From: Owenia fusiformis
Taxonomy: Eukaryota > Annelida > Polychaeta > Sabellida > Oweniidae
Length of the DNA stretch: 64,000 nucleotides
Reading direction: 5' to 3'
Assembly (NCBI GenBank): GCA_903813345.2
Contig: CAIIXF020000001.1
Coordinates: forward strand, 30,121,915-30,185,914
The notes under the pieces were generated by a model. It saw only the letters and a list, made by a program, of their open reading frames with translations. It did no database searches and was not told the origin of the DNA. The translations under genes were made by a program, and so were the position numbers. Positions 47,501-57,745 of the stretch are shown piece after piece; position 1 is the first letter of the stretch; every line of letters begins with the position of its first letter.

Positions 47501-50500
47501 CATTACTTTTATTTGCAGCTCTGGGGTACAAACTAGGTGCACAGCCTTAAGCATTTGTGGTTTTGGTCTTAAGTGAGTTAGTGATTTAGGTAGCTTGAAT
47601 ACAAGATCAGTTAGTGATTTAGGTAGCTTGAGTACAAGATCAGTTAGTGATTTAGGTAGCTTGAATACAAGATCAGTTAGTGATTTAGGTAGCTTGAGTA
47701 TTAAGATCAGTTGAGAGAATTAGCTCATTTGCATAACATTTTGATCATTTGATTGATTATAGGGTTGAATACATTTTAAATACATTTTACATTCTTATTC
47801 TGTTAATTCGATTTGTAATGTAACCCACGTCCACTCCCCCATGGTTACATATGTATTTAGTTTTCTTCCAGTTCTTACCTCTTTGTCATTGATGCCCTGA
47901 TATTCTGCCATGCTAACCACTCTGTCCCAGTCTAATATACTGTCACCAGACCTAGCTCTGCAACATTGATAATCAATATATAATTTCACACAAAACACTT
48001 TTAAATCAAATCATTACCCAATCTTAAGATAACACAATGCGGGCCTTTAAATCTAAAAAGGTTCTGAATATAGATAAGGCATAGAAAGGCTCTACTGTAT
48101 AATATTCTTTGCAGATTCTATAAACTTGTTTCTGTAATTAAAAATATATTCTAACATAACTTATGTACACAAGTAGTATGTAGTGCCTAATAATACCCAA
48201 GTTATAAAACTGAAATTTTTGACAAAGTTTTTATCTTAAAGCACTTTTGTCTTATGTTTGTCATATGTTCAACATAGGGCTGGCACGGAACGGAATTATT
48301 GTCCGAACCGTCCGATTTTGCCTTCGGAAACGGAATTTCGGACCTATCTTCTCATATTCCGATAATTTTCGGAATTTTTATTTTCCTTAAAGAACATTCA
48401 CTTATCGTTATAGCGACAGGCTAACTTGCTATAGCAAACTAGTACTATGAAACGAAATCAATAAATATATATAATTATTAAACATTTTCACTCGGTAAAG
48501 TTGTTTTATATGTAATGAATGATAGAAATAAATAAAGTATGATTGTTTTATGTTTCAGTACCTATAAGAATTATTGTAAGAAAGACAATATACAGTTGTA
48601 TGCCAAGGTGCCAAGAAGGCAAGGACAATTAACATTTTGCCATTAGTTTTGAACATTTATGCCACTTGTTCTGGCAGTTAGATAGAGTTAGTGTTTGTAT
48701 TTAATAAACATAATACAACTTACATATATATAGTTGTACAATGCTGTTCCAATGGTAACATAATGAGAACTTAAGGGGAGAAGTAGGAACTATTTTAAAT
48801 AAGGTCCGAAATTGCGAAAGTTCCGAATTCCGAAGCCAAGTTCGGAATTCCGTTTCGTTCCGATTCTGTTCCGTTCCATGCCAGCCCTAGTTCAACATGC
48901 AAATCAACTGATAATCAAAAGCTTTTTAAAGTGATGTTCATAATTATAAACAGAATAGGTAAGGTTCTCTGGTAAATATTACAAGCTTATTATTTAGCGT
49001 ATACAAGTAGCTCACATTACATTACGAGATATATCATATCATATTATCATCATATTATATATCACAAGCGTATTACATACTTGATTAATGCCCTCTCAAG
49101 ACCTATCCAGGCTTGAGGTACTCTCTCTCCAATGTATGGTTGTTTAAGAGTGGCTTCGTTGATCCCATCTAACAGCTCAACAACTCCCTAAAAGATGGCG
49201 ACAAATCTACATGTACTTTGAATGAAAACAACACAAGGAGGATTGGCAGTCATTATTCAAACTCAATACTCCTTGCCTGTAGTGGGACAATTTGGTAAAA
49301 ATATTTCTATTAGGTTCTCTTTGGACCAAGTATTTTGTTGAAAGAAGGTCATTACGAATATTTTCTTTAACGAAAATTGTTCTATGCTGGGCAATGGAGC
49401 ATTGAGTTTGAATAGCGGCTTCCAATCCTCCTTTACTTAAAAACAACAGGTCAATATTAAAGGGATCAAAAAGTTCATTGTACTTTTTGTGTTGGGGGAA
49501 GGGTTGAGGTTGAAAGCTATTTTATTTTAGTTTGCATTCCAATATTCTTCAAGTTTGCATGAGTAATCTACAGTTTACGACCAAGATTTGCTAACTCCAC
49601 TTAGCACTTTCACAAATGATGATAATTCTTCATAAATTGAAAAAAAATTGGCTTGTAACATAACATAAAGTCACTAATTAAGTGATTTTGTATTAAAACA
49701 GTGAATAATGTAACATACTGAAATCGCTTCTGATACAACTTTTTGTTCTTACCTTGCCAGTCAGCGAGCTTATCTTGAAGAAGCCCTCAATGCTGGGATA
49801 TCGCTCCTTCAAGTCAATCTGGGGAATCTCACTTTTTGACACCTGTATTGTTATAATTATATAGAGTTATAATATTCCATTGACATTTCCTAGTCATATC
49901 TGGAAATGACACCACTTATACTCGTATCGCATAAGATAACAGATTTATGAGAGATAATGTTGAAAAACATTTCCAGAAAATTCTGATCAATTACATTTGT
50001 TATTTAACTTCAAATGACATTATTACTTGACTTAAGGGACATCTGGATAAGACAATGTGATGAGATATGTGACGTGTAAATTAAAACTGACACACATATA
50101 TTATATTAACATAGTAAACCATTGTACACAAATATTTTGCATTTTTATGAACTAAGTTTACCTTATCAGCATGTGTTCCCACTATAAATATGGGTGCTTC
50201 AGGAGCATGGCTCTGTATGGAACTCAACCAAAAGTCCAGACCTGCATGTTCATACCCCAGCCTTGTGTTCCATATAAGTAGGTACACTGCCCTCTTCGAC
50301 AGGAAGAACTATGGGAGAGAATACACTGAATTACTTTTCTAATTACATGAACATACATGAAGAACCAGCCTGTAGAACCAGTCATTTTTTAGGTTTACTG
50401 AGTCAAGTTTTATTACATTCATTTGACTTCTGGCCTATATTTGGCTGAAAATTGTATTGTATTCATTCTATTAATTGTATCCATTCTATGCAAGGCCAGG

Positions 50501-50949
50501 GGGCAAACATGTATAGTAATAAATAAGTTCTTTCAAATAGAAACATTGGTCTTCACATTTCAATAAAGTCAAATGTGATTGGGGTTTGTGCCTTCATTGT
50601 GGAATTATATCGCTCATTTGAGGATAAACTGTTGCTCAAAAGCAGTCACGGTTGAATTGATTCCCACTCCATCCAATGAATGGAGTCACCAGAGATTACC
50701 ATGATGCCTTGTAATCACATTGACTGTTAACTACCATAGTGCATTTTAATTTATCATAACCTTTGGCTTACCTGGTGGGTGTTGTAATAGAGACTCTGGC
50801 CAGCAAAGTCCCACACACTATAGCTGAGAGTCTGGTCATGTTTGGCATCAACCTGCCATGTTGAAATGTCAATACCATCAGTGATATTGTCTCCCAGTTT
50901 TGTAGGAGCCTTGTGACCATTGTCTTTACTCATCAGGGACCGAATCAAA
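38741..50949 (-). CDS. ROCO-family GTPase with two TIR domains (19 exons, 5' partial)
   Basis: Exons, in transcript order: 50772-50949, 50162-50308, 49753-49842, 49081-49187, 47879-47957, 46170-46481, 45786-45878, 45471-45565, 44980-45127, 44710-44827, 44039-44307, 43456-43617, 42775-43014, 42569-42670, 41893-42003, 41042-41595, 39972-40082, 39382-39548, 38741-39045. Phases match at every join and give about 1,130 residues. Order: Roc GTPase, COR, TIR1, TIR2, a conserved C-terminal region and a Ser-rich tail ending ACSIS-stop (TAG 38741-38743). ROCO proteins are GTP-controlled dimeric scaffolds; TIR domains signal or cleave NAD in innate immunity and cell death. An immune or stress role is inference. 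The exon with the P-loop was not found to the right. Confidence 0.88.
40073..40757 (-). repeat. 60-bp minisatellite of splice acceptors (12 units), in frame with the next ROCO exon
   Basis: gccagt recurs exactly every 60 bp from 40073 to 40733. On the minus strand each unit reads polypyrimidine, tacttgcag, gaacactggcaatgtac, copying the acceptor and first bases of exon 39972-40082 (tactttcag, gcatactggcagtgtg). All copies keep the same phase and no stop occurs, so a 262-codon frame runs through the array into that exon. The translated unit is 20 residues, RNTGNVQCTQKCTS followed by I or F-rich residues and Cys. Splicing from exon R16 to any unit acceptor would insert a multiple of 20 residues in frame. 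Confidence 0.9.
41634..41725 (+). mobile_element. TGTCACCAC-family short element, copy 4
   Basis: About 92 bp in the ROCO intron between exons R15 and R16: tgtcaccacctgcc, cttacagatgcc, gccgtccacaaa, ggagactataacaat, gtgtcaccaccac. It lies 38 bp upstream (in transcript sense) of exon R16. Confidence 0.7.
41893..43014 (-). CDS. ROCO gene, exons R13-R15: TIR domain 2
   Basis: Exons 42775-43014, 42569-42670 and 41893-42003, all phase 0. Following the link MSQYPDKLKELKSR is box 1 KFDVFLSYCWSNS, a Gly/Lys-rich loop (AGKARGKPGSVGAGDP), LLKEQLEASGVKCWLDIEQV, FEDIVNGIKNSKVIIACISDE and YVSSANCQSEFRFAHIT, then PIVLAIMGTGCNW. The NCQSE motif keeps the Glu that TIR1 lacks, so TIR2 could in principle bind or cleave NAD. 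A loop of about 20 residues between box 1 and the first helix is longer than in typical receptors. Confidence 0.85.
42160..42391. mobile_element. Inverted-repeat element of about 230 bp in a ROCO intron
   Basis: tttatcctatgccaagtaga at 42160 and its near-complement (tctacttggtataggataaa, ending 42391) form roughly 24-bp inverted repeats around AT-rich sequence. It has the size and form of a foldback or miniature TIR element. No clear target duplication was found, so the edges are approximate. Confidence 0.5.
43045..43395 (-). other. Unassigned open block of about 110 codons in a ROCO intron
   Basis: Between exons R12 and R13 the minus strand has a long open frame following a cag at 43396-43398, with protein-like text (QCRFVDSRRANVTEAIKEE; FFITDKSDHSHVNM). 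It enters in phase 0 but has no clean phase-0 donor at its end, and skipping it joins TIR1 to TIR2 naturally. It may be an optional exon, a decayed exon or chance. I do not recognise it. Confidence 0.3.
43456..44307 (-). CDS. ROCO gene, exons R11-R12: TIR domain 1
   Basis: Exons 44039-44307 and 43456-43617. After a helical link (LQIQNAVQGLDDLKQ) come a TIR-like box 1 (HDIFFLYCQAD), LMKDLEEAGYSCCFKE, VEDIMTAMQDSRHILVFIST and DFVHDPICQSMYLHARN, then KPTILAMVGTNRDW. The pattern and spacing fit a TIR fold, but where active TIR domains have C..E (the catalytic or signature Glu) this one has CQSM. It is therefore probably a structural or regulatory domain without NADase activity. Confidence 0.72.
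43804..43903 (+). mobile_element. TGTCACCAC-family short element, copy 5
   Basis: About 100 bp in the ROCO intron between R11 and R12: tgtcaccacctgcc, gttacac, ctgaacaccaactgccg, aaaaaagttggagactata. The right end is eroded (atgttacc). Confidence 0.65.
44710..47957 (-). CDS. ROCO gene, exons R5-R10: COR domain
   Basis: Exons 47879-47957, 46170-46481, 45786-45878, 45471-45565, 44980-45127 and 44710-44827. R5 gives SILDWDRVVSMAEYQGINDKE. R6 gives the classic COR core: VIRFLNDLGVIQHFE, KVVINPQWIVDVM, then the winged-helix part ending IVPCLLPSARPK. R7 has YVFDYLPAGLFNRVQ, R8 LCQYTDNALMWKNGSLL and R9 MILLIHEVIESLLYESF with CKDCIKE. This is the dimerisation device of ROCO proteins. The split codons at R4/R5 (Lys), R8/R9 (Asp) and R10/R11 (Ala) confirm the joins. 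An element is inserted between R8 and R9 without harming the exons. Confidence 0.85.
45160..45375. mobile_element. Miniature TIR element with poly-G/poly-C tracts, TCATC target duplication
   Basis: 216 bp with 16-bp terminal inverted repeats, caggcccgttgccagg at the left and cctggctacgggcctg at the right (15 of 16 match), flanked by the 5-bp repeat tcatc (45155-45159, 45376-45380). Inside are G and C runs and tcaaaatcatgcagtttttcac. It sits in the ROCO intron between R8 and R9. Related, end-less remnants appear near 54095 and 60568. Confidence 0.82.
47577..47710. repeat. 33-bp tandem repeat, four copies
   Basis: gttagtgatttaggtagctt followed by ga(a/g)tacaagatca repeats at 47577, 47610, 47643 and 47676, in the ROCO intron between R5 and R6. 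The last copy has a one-base insertion. Confidence 0.85.
48275..48889. mobile_element. hAT-like non-autonomous element with 8-bp target duplication
   Basis: 615 bp beginning tagggctggcacggaacgga and ending with the near-complement (tccgttccatgccagcccta). The perfect 8-bp direct repeat gttcaaca flanks it (48267-48274 and 48890-48897). An 8-bp duplication with TAGGG/CAGGG-type ends is characteristic of hAT transposons. It also has subterminal tccg/cgga-rich stretches (ccgaattccga). There is no transposase frame, so it is non-autonomous. It lies in the ROCO intron between R4 and R5. The intact duplication suggests it is not ancient. Confidence 0.85.
49081..50949 (-). CDS. ROCO gene, exons R1-R4: Roc GTPase domain without its P-loop exon
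   Basis: Exon R1 starts in phase 2 with LIRSLMSKDNGHK, which in Roc domains directly follows the P-loop GKT/S, then the switch region (DGIDISTW) and the G3 motif WDFAGQSLYYNTHQ. R2 has RAVYLLIWN and the G4 motif GTHADK. R3 has SKSEIPQIDLKERYP and the G5-like SSLTGK. R4 (GVVELLDGINEATLKQ, PQAWIGLERALIK) is the Roc-COR link. The G1 residues must come from the preceding exon. A search for a minus-strand exon ending GKT-AG| to 64000 gave nothing convincing. Confidence 0.85.
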
Positions 50950-52278
50950 CTGTAATATTTGTGATAAAACAATATTTAATGATATTTTAGTCAAATACAG
51001 TAGAACACAGTACCTTCAAATTTCTATTTCATGATGTGTTAACCTGTATTTTACATGTTACATTTTTGGCCCCTAATCATATTCATAATTATTAGGTAAA
51101 TAATGGCTAAACAAAAACTGGAATTTTGTATTATTGTCCATACTGGAAAAGGTGCTACATATGGTGAGATGGAGTCGGTGATATCACATAATTCAAGAAG
51201 TCTTTAATTCACTTGAAATATGGTTTTTGTTGCATAATTTCACTTTTTGCATGCATAATAATGGCATCTATGTCTTATGACCATAACACATTAGCATATA
51301 AAATGTGCACCAAATCTGGTAACTGATATCTCTGTGTTGTCAGAAAAATCAGTTTCCTGAGAAGTGGTAGCTATTTTGAATTCAGCATTTCTTCTTGCCC
51401 AGGGTCCTATGTCGATAAAGCATTGGCACATAAAATCTGAACCAAATGTGACAATTGGTAATTTAGTATGAAATAAAAAGAAGCCAGTTTGAAAAACACA
51501 AAATCAGGATATGTGAAAAATTAATCCAAACACTTTTAGCCGCTCCCAATGCCACTGGATTAAGCCAACTGAGAATAAATACTTAACTCATTGCATACCA
51601 GAGAATCTTTCATTTTGTCACATTTCTATCTTAATATCCAATGTTTGATGTTCATTTAGGTAATATTACTGAATATAGAAAATACACACATTCTAATACA
51701 TATTTTTGTAAACTGAACAAATTTTGTCAAAGGTTCAGCTCTTTAGTGAGAAATGCAATGACTGATATATCTATCAATATGGGTATCAAAGGGTTAATAT
51801 TCATCTGAAGACTTAACAATCATACTAATACCTACTAATAACTTAGCAATACTCAGACTTTATTCACATAGTTAACTTAGTCTTATTTAACAACAAATAG
51901 ACTTACTATTGTTGATTTAATGTGAAACTGCTCTATTGTAGTGCTATAAGAGAACTTAACACTTTTGCAATACGAATTACCAGGTGTTTTTCAACAGAAG
52001 ATGATGCTTCAAGCGTGAACATTGAGTAATACAATGGAGTGACATCAGAGTGTAGTATAAATTGAATATCAAATGGCAGAAAAAACAACATACATGGACG
52101 AATCTTACACTGCTAGAAAGTTCACCATCATTGAATAAATGTATACAATACTTTACTCAGCAACTTGTAAAAATCGACTTGTATTATAAATATCTAATGA
52201 TGGAGCCATGCATTTACCAAGTGAACTACAGTAAGTGATACATGAACTTAATCTAAGAAGGCAGCATTTACCTTTACT
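50950..52278. other. Stretch right of the last traced ROCO exon
   Basis: AT-rich, probably ROCO intron or 5' flank. I searched the minus strand for an exon ending in a P-loop with a phase-2 donor and found none here. No repeat or element recognised. Confidence 0.45.
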
Positions 52279-52596
52279 ATGGAAAACATCATCGAGTATA
52301 CATGTAACAAGGTCAATAATACTGATGGTGTGCTAAATAATGCCAAACATATTACTTCTGCTTGTTCGGTGAAGAATGATACTTCTAGTGGTAACATTAT
52401 TACAAGTGGTTTTCATAGACTAACAATTAGCAAAAAAGGAGAGCATATTTGTGATATTTGCCATAGAGTGTGCAAATGGAAATCTTTACTATTGGAACAT
52501 TATAAAATCCATAGTGGAGAAAAGAACTTCAAATGTGATGTATGTTCTAAAACATTTGCAAGAAAGTTTGATCTTAAGATACAGTTCATCTATTAA
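52279..52596 (+). pseudogene. Truncated C2H2 zinc-finger gene fragment
   Basis: A 105-codon single frame from ATG with one full C2H2 finger (CDICHRVCKWKS, then H-x3-H in EHYKIH), a consensus-type linker (SGEKNF) and a second finger (KCDVCSKTFARKFDL) that ends at TAA before either zinc-binding His. The N-terminal half (VNNTDGVLNNAKH) is unassigned. It looks like the broken 5' part of a multi-finger gene, perhaps moved here with the GC-rich repeat that follows. It could instead be an exon whose donor I missed. Confidence 0.55.
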
Positions 52597-52599
52597 CGA

Positions 52600-52800
52600 A
52601 AGTGTCACTTTGCCGTCCGCCGTACACTCCTTTGCCGTGCGAGTGCGATACCCTTGTTTTACTTGAGCGGCGCGGTCGCTTCGCGTGTGTGACTACCTCG
52701 CGTTTACCTTGCTTTGCGACAGGACTTAACCCGCGAACCGTTCGTGCTTACATAGCTTAACGCCAGTGTTGCCTTCGCTCAACGATTGCATACGCATATT
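52600..52800. repeat. CpG-rich block of probable repeat origin
   Basis: About 200 bp far richer in CG than its surroundings (gagcggcgcggtcgcttcgcg, cgcgaaccgttcg), starting right where the zinc-finger frame ends. It has no open frame or recognised promoter pattern. Likely part of an unknown dispersed repeat. Confidence 0.35.
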
Positions 52801-55600
52801 AATTAAACTAAACCTACATTATTTTTCATTTACATATGTAGTAGAGACTATATTAACTCAACTTTCAGACAAGATTCTAGTGTTGCGTTTTTCTCAGTTT
52901 CAATGAATATTTGATTCGTCTAAATAGAATACAAAAAGTGATTACGGATCATTCCATTTCACATTGGTCCAGTGGCACACATGTACAAACATTTGAAGCA
53001 GTTGTATACGCTTTTCGGTGATTTAATTTTTCTTTAAACATTACGTTTATTAATAAGTCGACAGGAATGTTACGCCTATTCTTCTTACAGTAGTTTCGTG
53101 CGCGTGTGTACAGTCCCGGAGTAGTTTTGATGAATAAACCTTTTTGGGAGGTTGGGAATACATTTTAAATACCCATGCTCTAGTTGCACTCCGGCCTTCA
53201 ATACTACATCATACACGGGCGGTCGGCTCTGACGAAACCCAGAGCAATATAGCAACCATGTTGCAGTCTGAATCCACTTTTCTGGCTCTAAACAAGCCAT
53301 TTGAGAAACTGCATTAATCGGTCTATAATTCTGCAATTTGTCGTCGGAATTCTTAATAAATAACACCATGGTTTAGCTCGGAACGATAGCTTCCCGATGG
53401 TAAAAAAAAGTAAATTGAGGGAGGGACAGGGTTCACGTACAAGTTCTCTAAAATACGTGTACATGTAGCTAGCCTCTCTGTTTCTACGTACACAACATCC
53501 TGTAAATGCACAAACTGTACAAAGAACATCCATATTTAATTTATCTTTTTAAAGTACTAAAAATTCCGGATTTCAAATTCGAATTAAATCCTATATAACA
53601 TCCATAGTAAGAACAATGTAAAGTATTTTCCATAAATAAGGGGTTTAAATTTAGTGACATGAAATATGTTGTCATAGATATAGTTTATTTCTACTCCCGG
53701 GCACAAGGGCCGATTACAGCTTGAAATTGTGAAATTGCAACAGACCCCTTGTACATAATTTCGGCAATATCAAATACACCAAACGTGTGAATTTAATAAC
53801 TACATTATGATATTCTGTCTCGATATTCTGTATTGGCACTCGACTTCGTCTCGTTCCAATACGGAATTTCTCGAGCAGAATATATCCTGTATTGCACTTC
53901 AAATCATTCAATAACTTTTAATATTATTTACATCCAAAACGTATCGTTCTTACTCTATTGATCTTACTCTATTGATTCACAACAAGCAAATCTAGGGAGT
54001 ATCACAAATAAAAAACATTTCCTCGCGTGCATTTAACTTCTACAGTGAGTAATTACATGTACTCCCGTGGGTTCTCAAAGTTTCACTTATTTTAGGCAAC
54101 CCCCCCCCCCCCCTGGCCAAAAACTCTTTCAAAATCATGCAGTTTTTCATAATTCTGACCATTTTCCGTGTGATTTTGGGTCAAATTTGCAAAATGAAGT
54201 CTTCGAATGAACATTCATTTGTCATGATAACCACCGAGATGCAATGGTCAACTTTTGCTTTTACGTTTAATTATAATCAACGCCTTCCCTAAATTTCTTG
54301 TTAGATCATGAATGCCTGACTTCACCAAGTATTTAAATTATATTTTGCGTTTTATCATCTTTCCCAAAAGCTACAATTCATGCATAAGGTACAACTACTA
54401 CTGACTTTGGTTTACCATTCTTTTGTTGCAAATATCAGAATATGGGGATGTTTCAACGACTTCAATCTAGGGATTTATATAGACGGGACTTCCCCTTTTG
54501 ATAATGTAATTATATATTTTTCTGTTTTGTAGGTTCCCGTGGGTAGGATACACACAAGAACAATATACGGCCCATCCTAAAGGGGTACAGACACAACAAT
54601 GGCGTTCTTCAAGTTATAGCCGTGGAATTATATAGTTTATGCATCTTGCCTCAAGCGACGTGTTAAGTCTGACGTGATAACCCTAAAAAGGTCTATCCCA
54701 TATTTGGTTTGAGAAACACAGTTGCTGAATACAAGTGCAAACTATGAAATAACCATAATATAACAATAGATAATGTTTGGCATGCATTGTGTTTCGGTTT
54801 CATTGTTTTAGTTGAAAGTATATACAAAGAAGTTAATCACCAGGAGGGATTTCATATGGGGAATATCACATGATATGAATATATCCCGAGGGAACGCAGT
54901 GACAGAGGGAAATATTGATATCATCCGAGGGATATTCTCAATATCATCCCGACAGGTGAATAACGACCTTATACCATGATCAAGAGCAAAATATATCTAA
55001 AATCCTCTTTTGAATGAGAGAAAAATGAAATTTTTTAAAATACCCGGGTTGATATCCATATCATCCCTCTAATCCCAATATCATCCATATCCTAAATATA
55101 TGATTTATCACTTGCTATTGAATACTGAGATATTGCTCTGACCATGGTATAAAAAGAATAACTTATCATAAGCAGATTTCTTTTCAGGGTGTTCAGCGGC
55201 GATGTAGGACTGGTAATAAGCGTCACACACCCCGGACGCACATTTCCTCGGATATTAGATCAAATAAGCAGTTATACCTGTTTGCATGTTTTACTTTTGA
55301 TTTGATTCGATTGTTTAAATTAGATAAAGTCTAATTTGAATTCTAATTTAAATTAGATAAAATGCGTTCAAATGTCACCAGTGTCTGGAGGGTTGAGACT
55401 TGATTTAGGAATTAAATTAGAATAAGATTTTTTACTATCTGATTTGTTTCCATCATTGTATAACGTTGATCTCATTGCCATTTTCCGTTTTGTTGCATGA
55501 GTTACTATCTTGATTTCTGTTAAAATAGATAATGCGTTGCAACCATTTAAATCCTTTTATATATCCTTTTTATATCCTTTTTATATCCTTTTTTGCTTGT
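52801..55600. other. Gene-poor stretch with repeat debris
   Basis: No gene supported. It includes a poly-C remnant of the 45160 element family near 54095-54190 (ccccctggccaaaaactctttcaaaatcatgcag), a patch of repeated atatc/cccgagg strings at about 54840-55100, and a tatccttttta microsatellite at about 55556-55590. Minus-strand frames at 53085-53533 are short and mutually overlapping. Confidence 0.5.
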
Positions 55601-55609
55601 AACCATATT

Positions 55610-56180
55610 AATTAATGAGCATATGTTTAGAGGGGCATGCCGTTTTATTTTGCCATCTACATTTTATATTATCAGCCGTATCTTGATATGTTGAGAATTC
55701 TTCAGAGACAACTCCCAGACACTATCATGGACCGACTACTTTCTTTAAAGTATAAGCTGCGGCCTTCTTGCCAAGGGGATTTTTTATTTGACAACTATGA
55801 AATTTGACTGATTAAGGCAGAACCAGATCTTTTAATAGGGGTGACAAATTGCAAGCAAAATGTACAAGTGACAACTAACCGATCAATTATTCCTTCCAAA
55901 TTTTTAAAAATAAACATGACAAGGATCGGAATGATATAAGCAAAAAATATTCAAAAATTCTTGTTAAGTCTCGGAGTTTGCTTGCTAAATCTGATTTTCC
56001 CCTTAATTAATGAGCATAGGTTTTTATGTTTGTTTCTTTGTTTTTATTTCGTTGACAAGTCACATGCATGATGGGTTTATTTTACGCGTTTATTTTGCCA
56101 TCTACATTTAATATTGTTATCTGTCTTGATAAGTTGGGAATTCTTCAAAGATATCTCCGAGAAACTAACATGGACTGGCT
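55610..56180 (+). repeat. Diverged direct repeat, two copies about 440 bp apart
   Basis: attaatgagcata, ttttattttgccatctacattt, cttgatatgttgagaattcttcagaga and acatggactgactac-like strings occur in the same order at about 55609-55740 and 56005-56185. The copies have diverged by many substitutions. Origin unknown. Confidence 0.55.
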
Positions 56181-56204
56181 ACATTATTCATAATCTGCTT
56201 TTGC

Positions 56205-56850
56205 CGAGGGGGGGGGGCTCAGCCCCGTCAGAAACTTTTCTTCAAGGGGGTGTGGTTTTACCCCCCCCCCCCTTGGGCCTGATCCGTTTCTATTACTTGG
56301 CAGTCCGAAATTGTTTACGCCACCCCTTCCCTCTATCAAATGAACTATGCATGTAGATTCCTCACATGCATAGAACTATGCTTTATGTGCTTTATCTACA
56401 TTGCAATAATATCAAAATCAGAATTACGCCTTGTTTTCTAGTAACATTCAACAAAAACAAACGCTCAACTAATTGAGACGTTTAATCCAGCGACCATTTC
56501 CCGTCATTACATTTCAATGGTATGGTGGCCAGAGGAAATGAGCCTGTATTGATATGTGATTATGGATTAAAGTGAGTTACCAGTGAAAAAAACTTAGAAA
56601 AAAACTTCCGCGCTTGCTCGGAAAATAATTTTGGGCCCCTAAAACCGAAAAGTGGGCCCAAATTTTGAAAACTTTAGGCCCATTTTCTTCAAAATTTGCC
56701 TAGTAATGACCAAAAAGGCCCACTTTTTGGTGCCTGAAGGCCTTTTTTGGCCCAACATTTTTTGAGCCCAATTTTTCTTTTTTCTGGTCCCAACTTAGGG
56801 GGGGGGGGGGGGCTGGCCCCATGCCCCCCCCCCGGATCCGCCATAGGTTA
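56205..56850. repeat. Poly-G/poly-C and ggccca-rich repeat remnants
   Basis: Two G/C-tract pieces: 56207-56275 (gggggggctcagccccgt, accccccccccccttgggcctgat) and 56620-56850, which has many ggccca/tgggcc strings, a long G run and a C run (ggatccgccat). They resemble short TIR elements common in marine invertebrates but lack defined ends here. Confidence 0.45.
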
Positions 56851-57071
56851 CTAAGTAAGTGGAAAAGCAACTTCATTCCTATCCAACAGCAATCATTCAT
56901 GACTTTTGATAAAGAGTGAAATCAACTGTTCAGGCTTCATGATCTTGTGAAACTTCAAGAAGGGAACTTAATTTACATCTGTTTTACTGGTTCAATTTGA
57001 ATATTCAACTAAGGTTTTATCTCCATTATAGATCTAGGAACTGTTTGGGATGGGTTTGGGGTCTTATATCT

Positions 57072-57178
57072 ATGTCACCACCACAAGTAGAGACATTTGT
57101 CTCCAACTTTTTTTGTGAACGATGCTTGGCGGTTGGTGTTCGGCGTTCGGCATCTGCAACAAAATGTTATCACACAGG
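57072..57178 (-). mobile_element. TGTCACCAC-family short element, copy 6
   Basis: About 107 bp in inverse orientation to copy 2: tgtcaccaccacaag, tctccaacttttttt, ggtgttcggcgttcggc, ctgcaacaaaatg. It ends tgttatcac, an eroded form of the usual ggtgaca end. Confidence 0.65.
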
Positions 57179-57745
57179 CAGATCAATAGTACTTTGATTA
57201 ATAATTATTATGGTTATACTTGTAGTGTCATCTTGTAGTATCATGGGAACCAAGGAAACTTGCATGGTATTGATAATCCTAAAAAACTTTTAACCCATAT
57301 AATAATAAGCCTTTTGATAGCAGTTTGATTTTTCATCGAACATAATTGCAATCAACTCCATGATATTTGGAAAGAGCAAATATTTTGAAAGCAAGTGTAA
57401 TCAAGTTTCGAGATTTCTGATAAAGTTCAATCAAGCTATGACGAAAAGAAGCAGTAGACCAAAGAAGAAGCGTCGCTATTATCTAGGTCACTCTGTTCAG
57501 TGGTCCGAAAGCAAATCTACAGTACTCGTTTCCGAATTTTGTTGTTCATTGTACAATCTTTTATTGATTAAAAACTCGGTATACAGACTATTAAAGCAAT
57601 GACAAAGAAGAATACTTCCGATGTTGTCATTGTTTTATTTAGCGTGCGGGTGTAAAAACAATAATTAGTAATTAGTTTGATTTAGAACTTTCGGGTCACG
57701 CAAATAGCTACACGAAATGTATAGTGAGAAAATATAAACCAATCA

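Noticed and set aside
53085-53369. Reverse-transcriptase-like string (DDKLQNYRPINAVS) on the minus strand
   Set aside because: It recalls the NYRPI motif of LINE reverse transcriptases, but nothing before or after fits that domain, so chance or a tiny remnant is equally likely.
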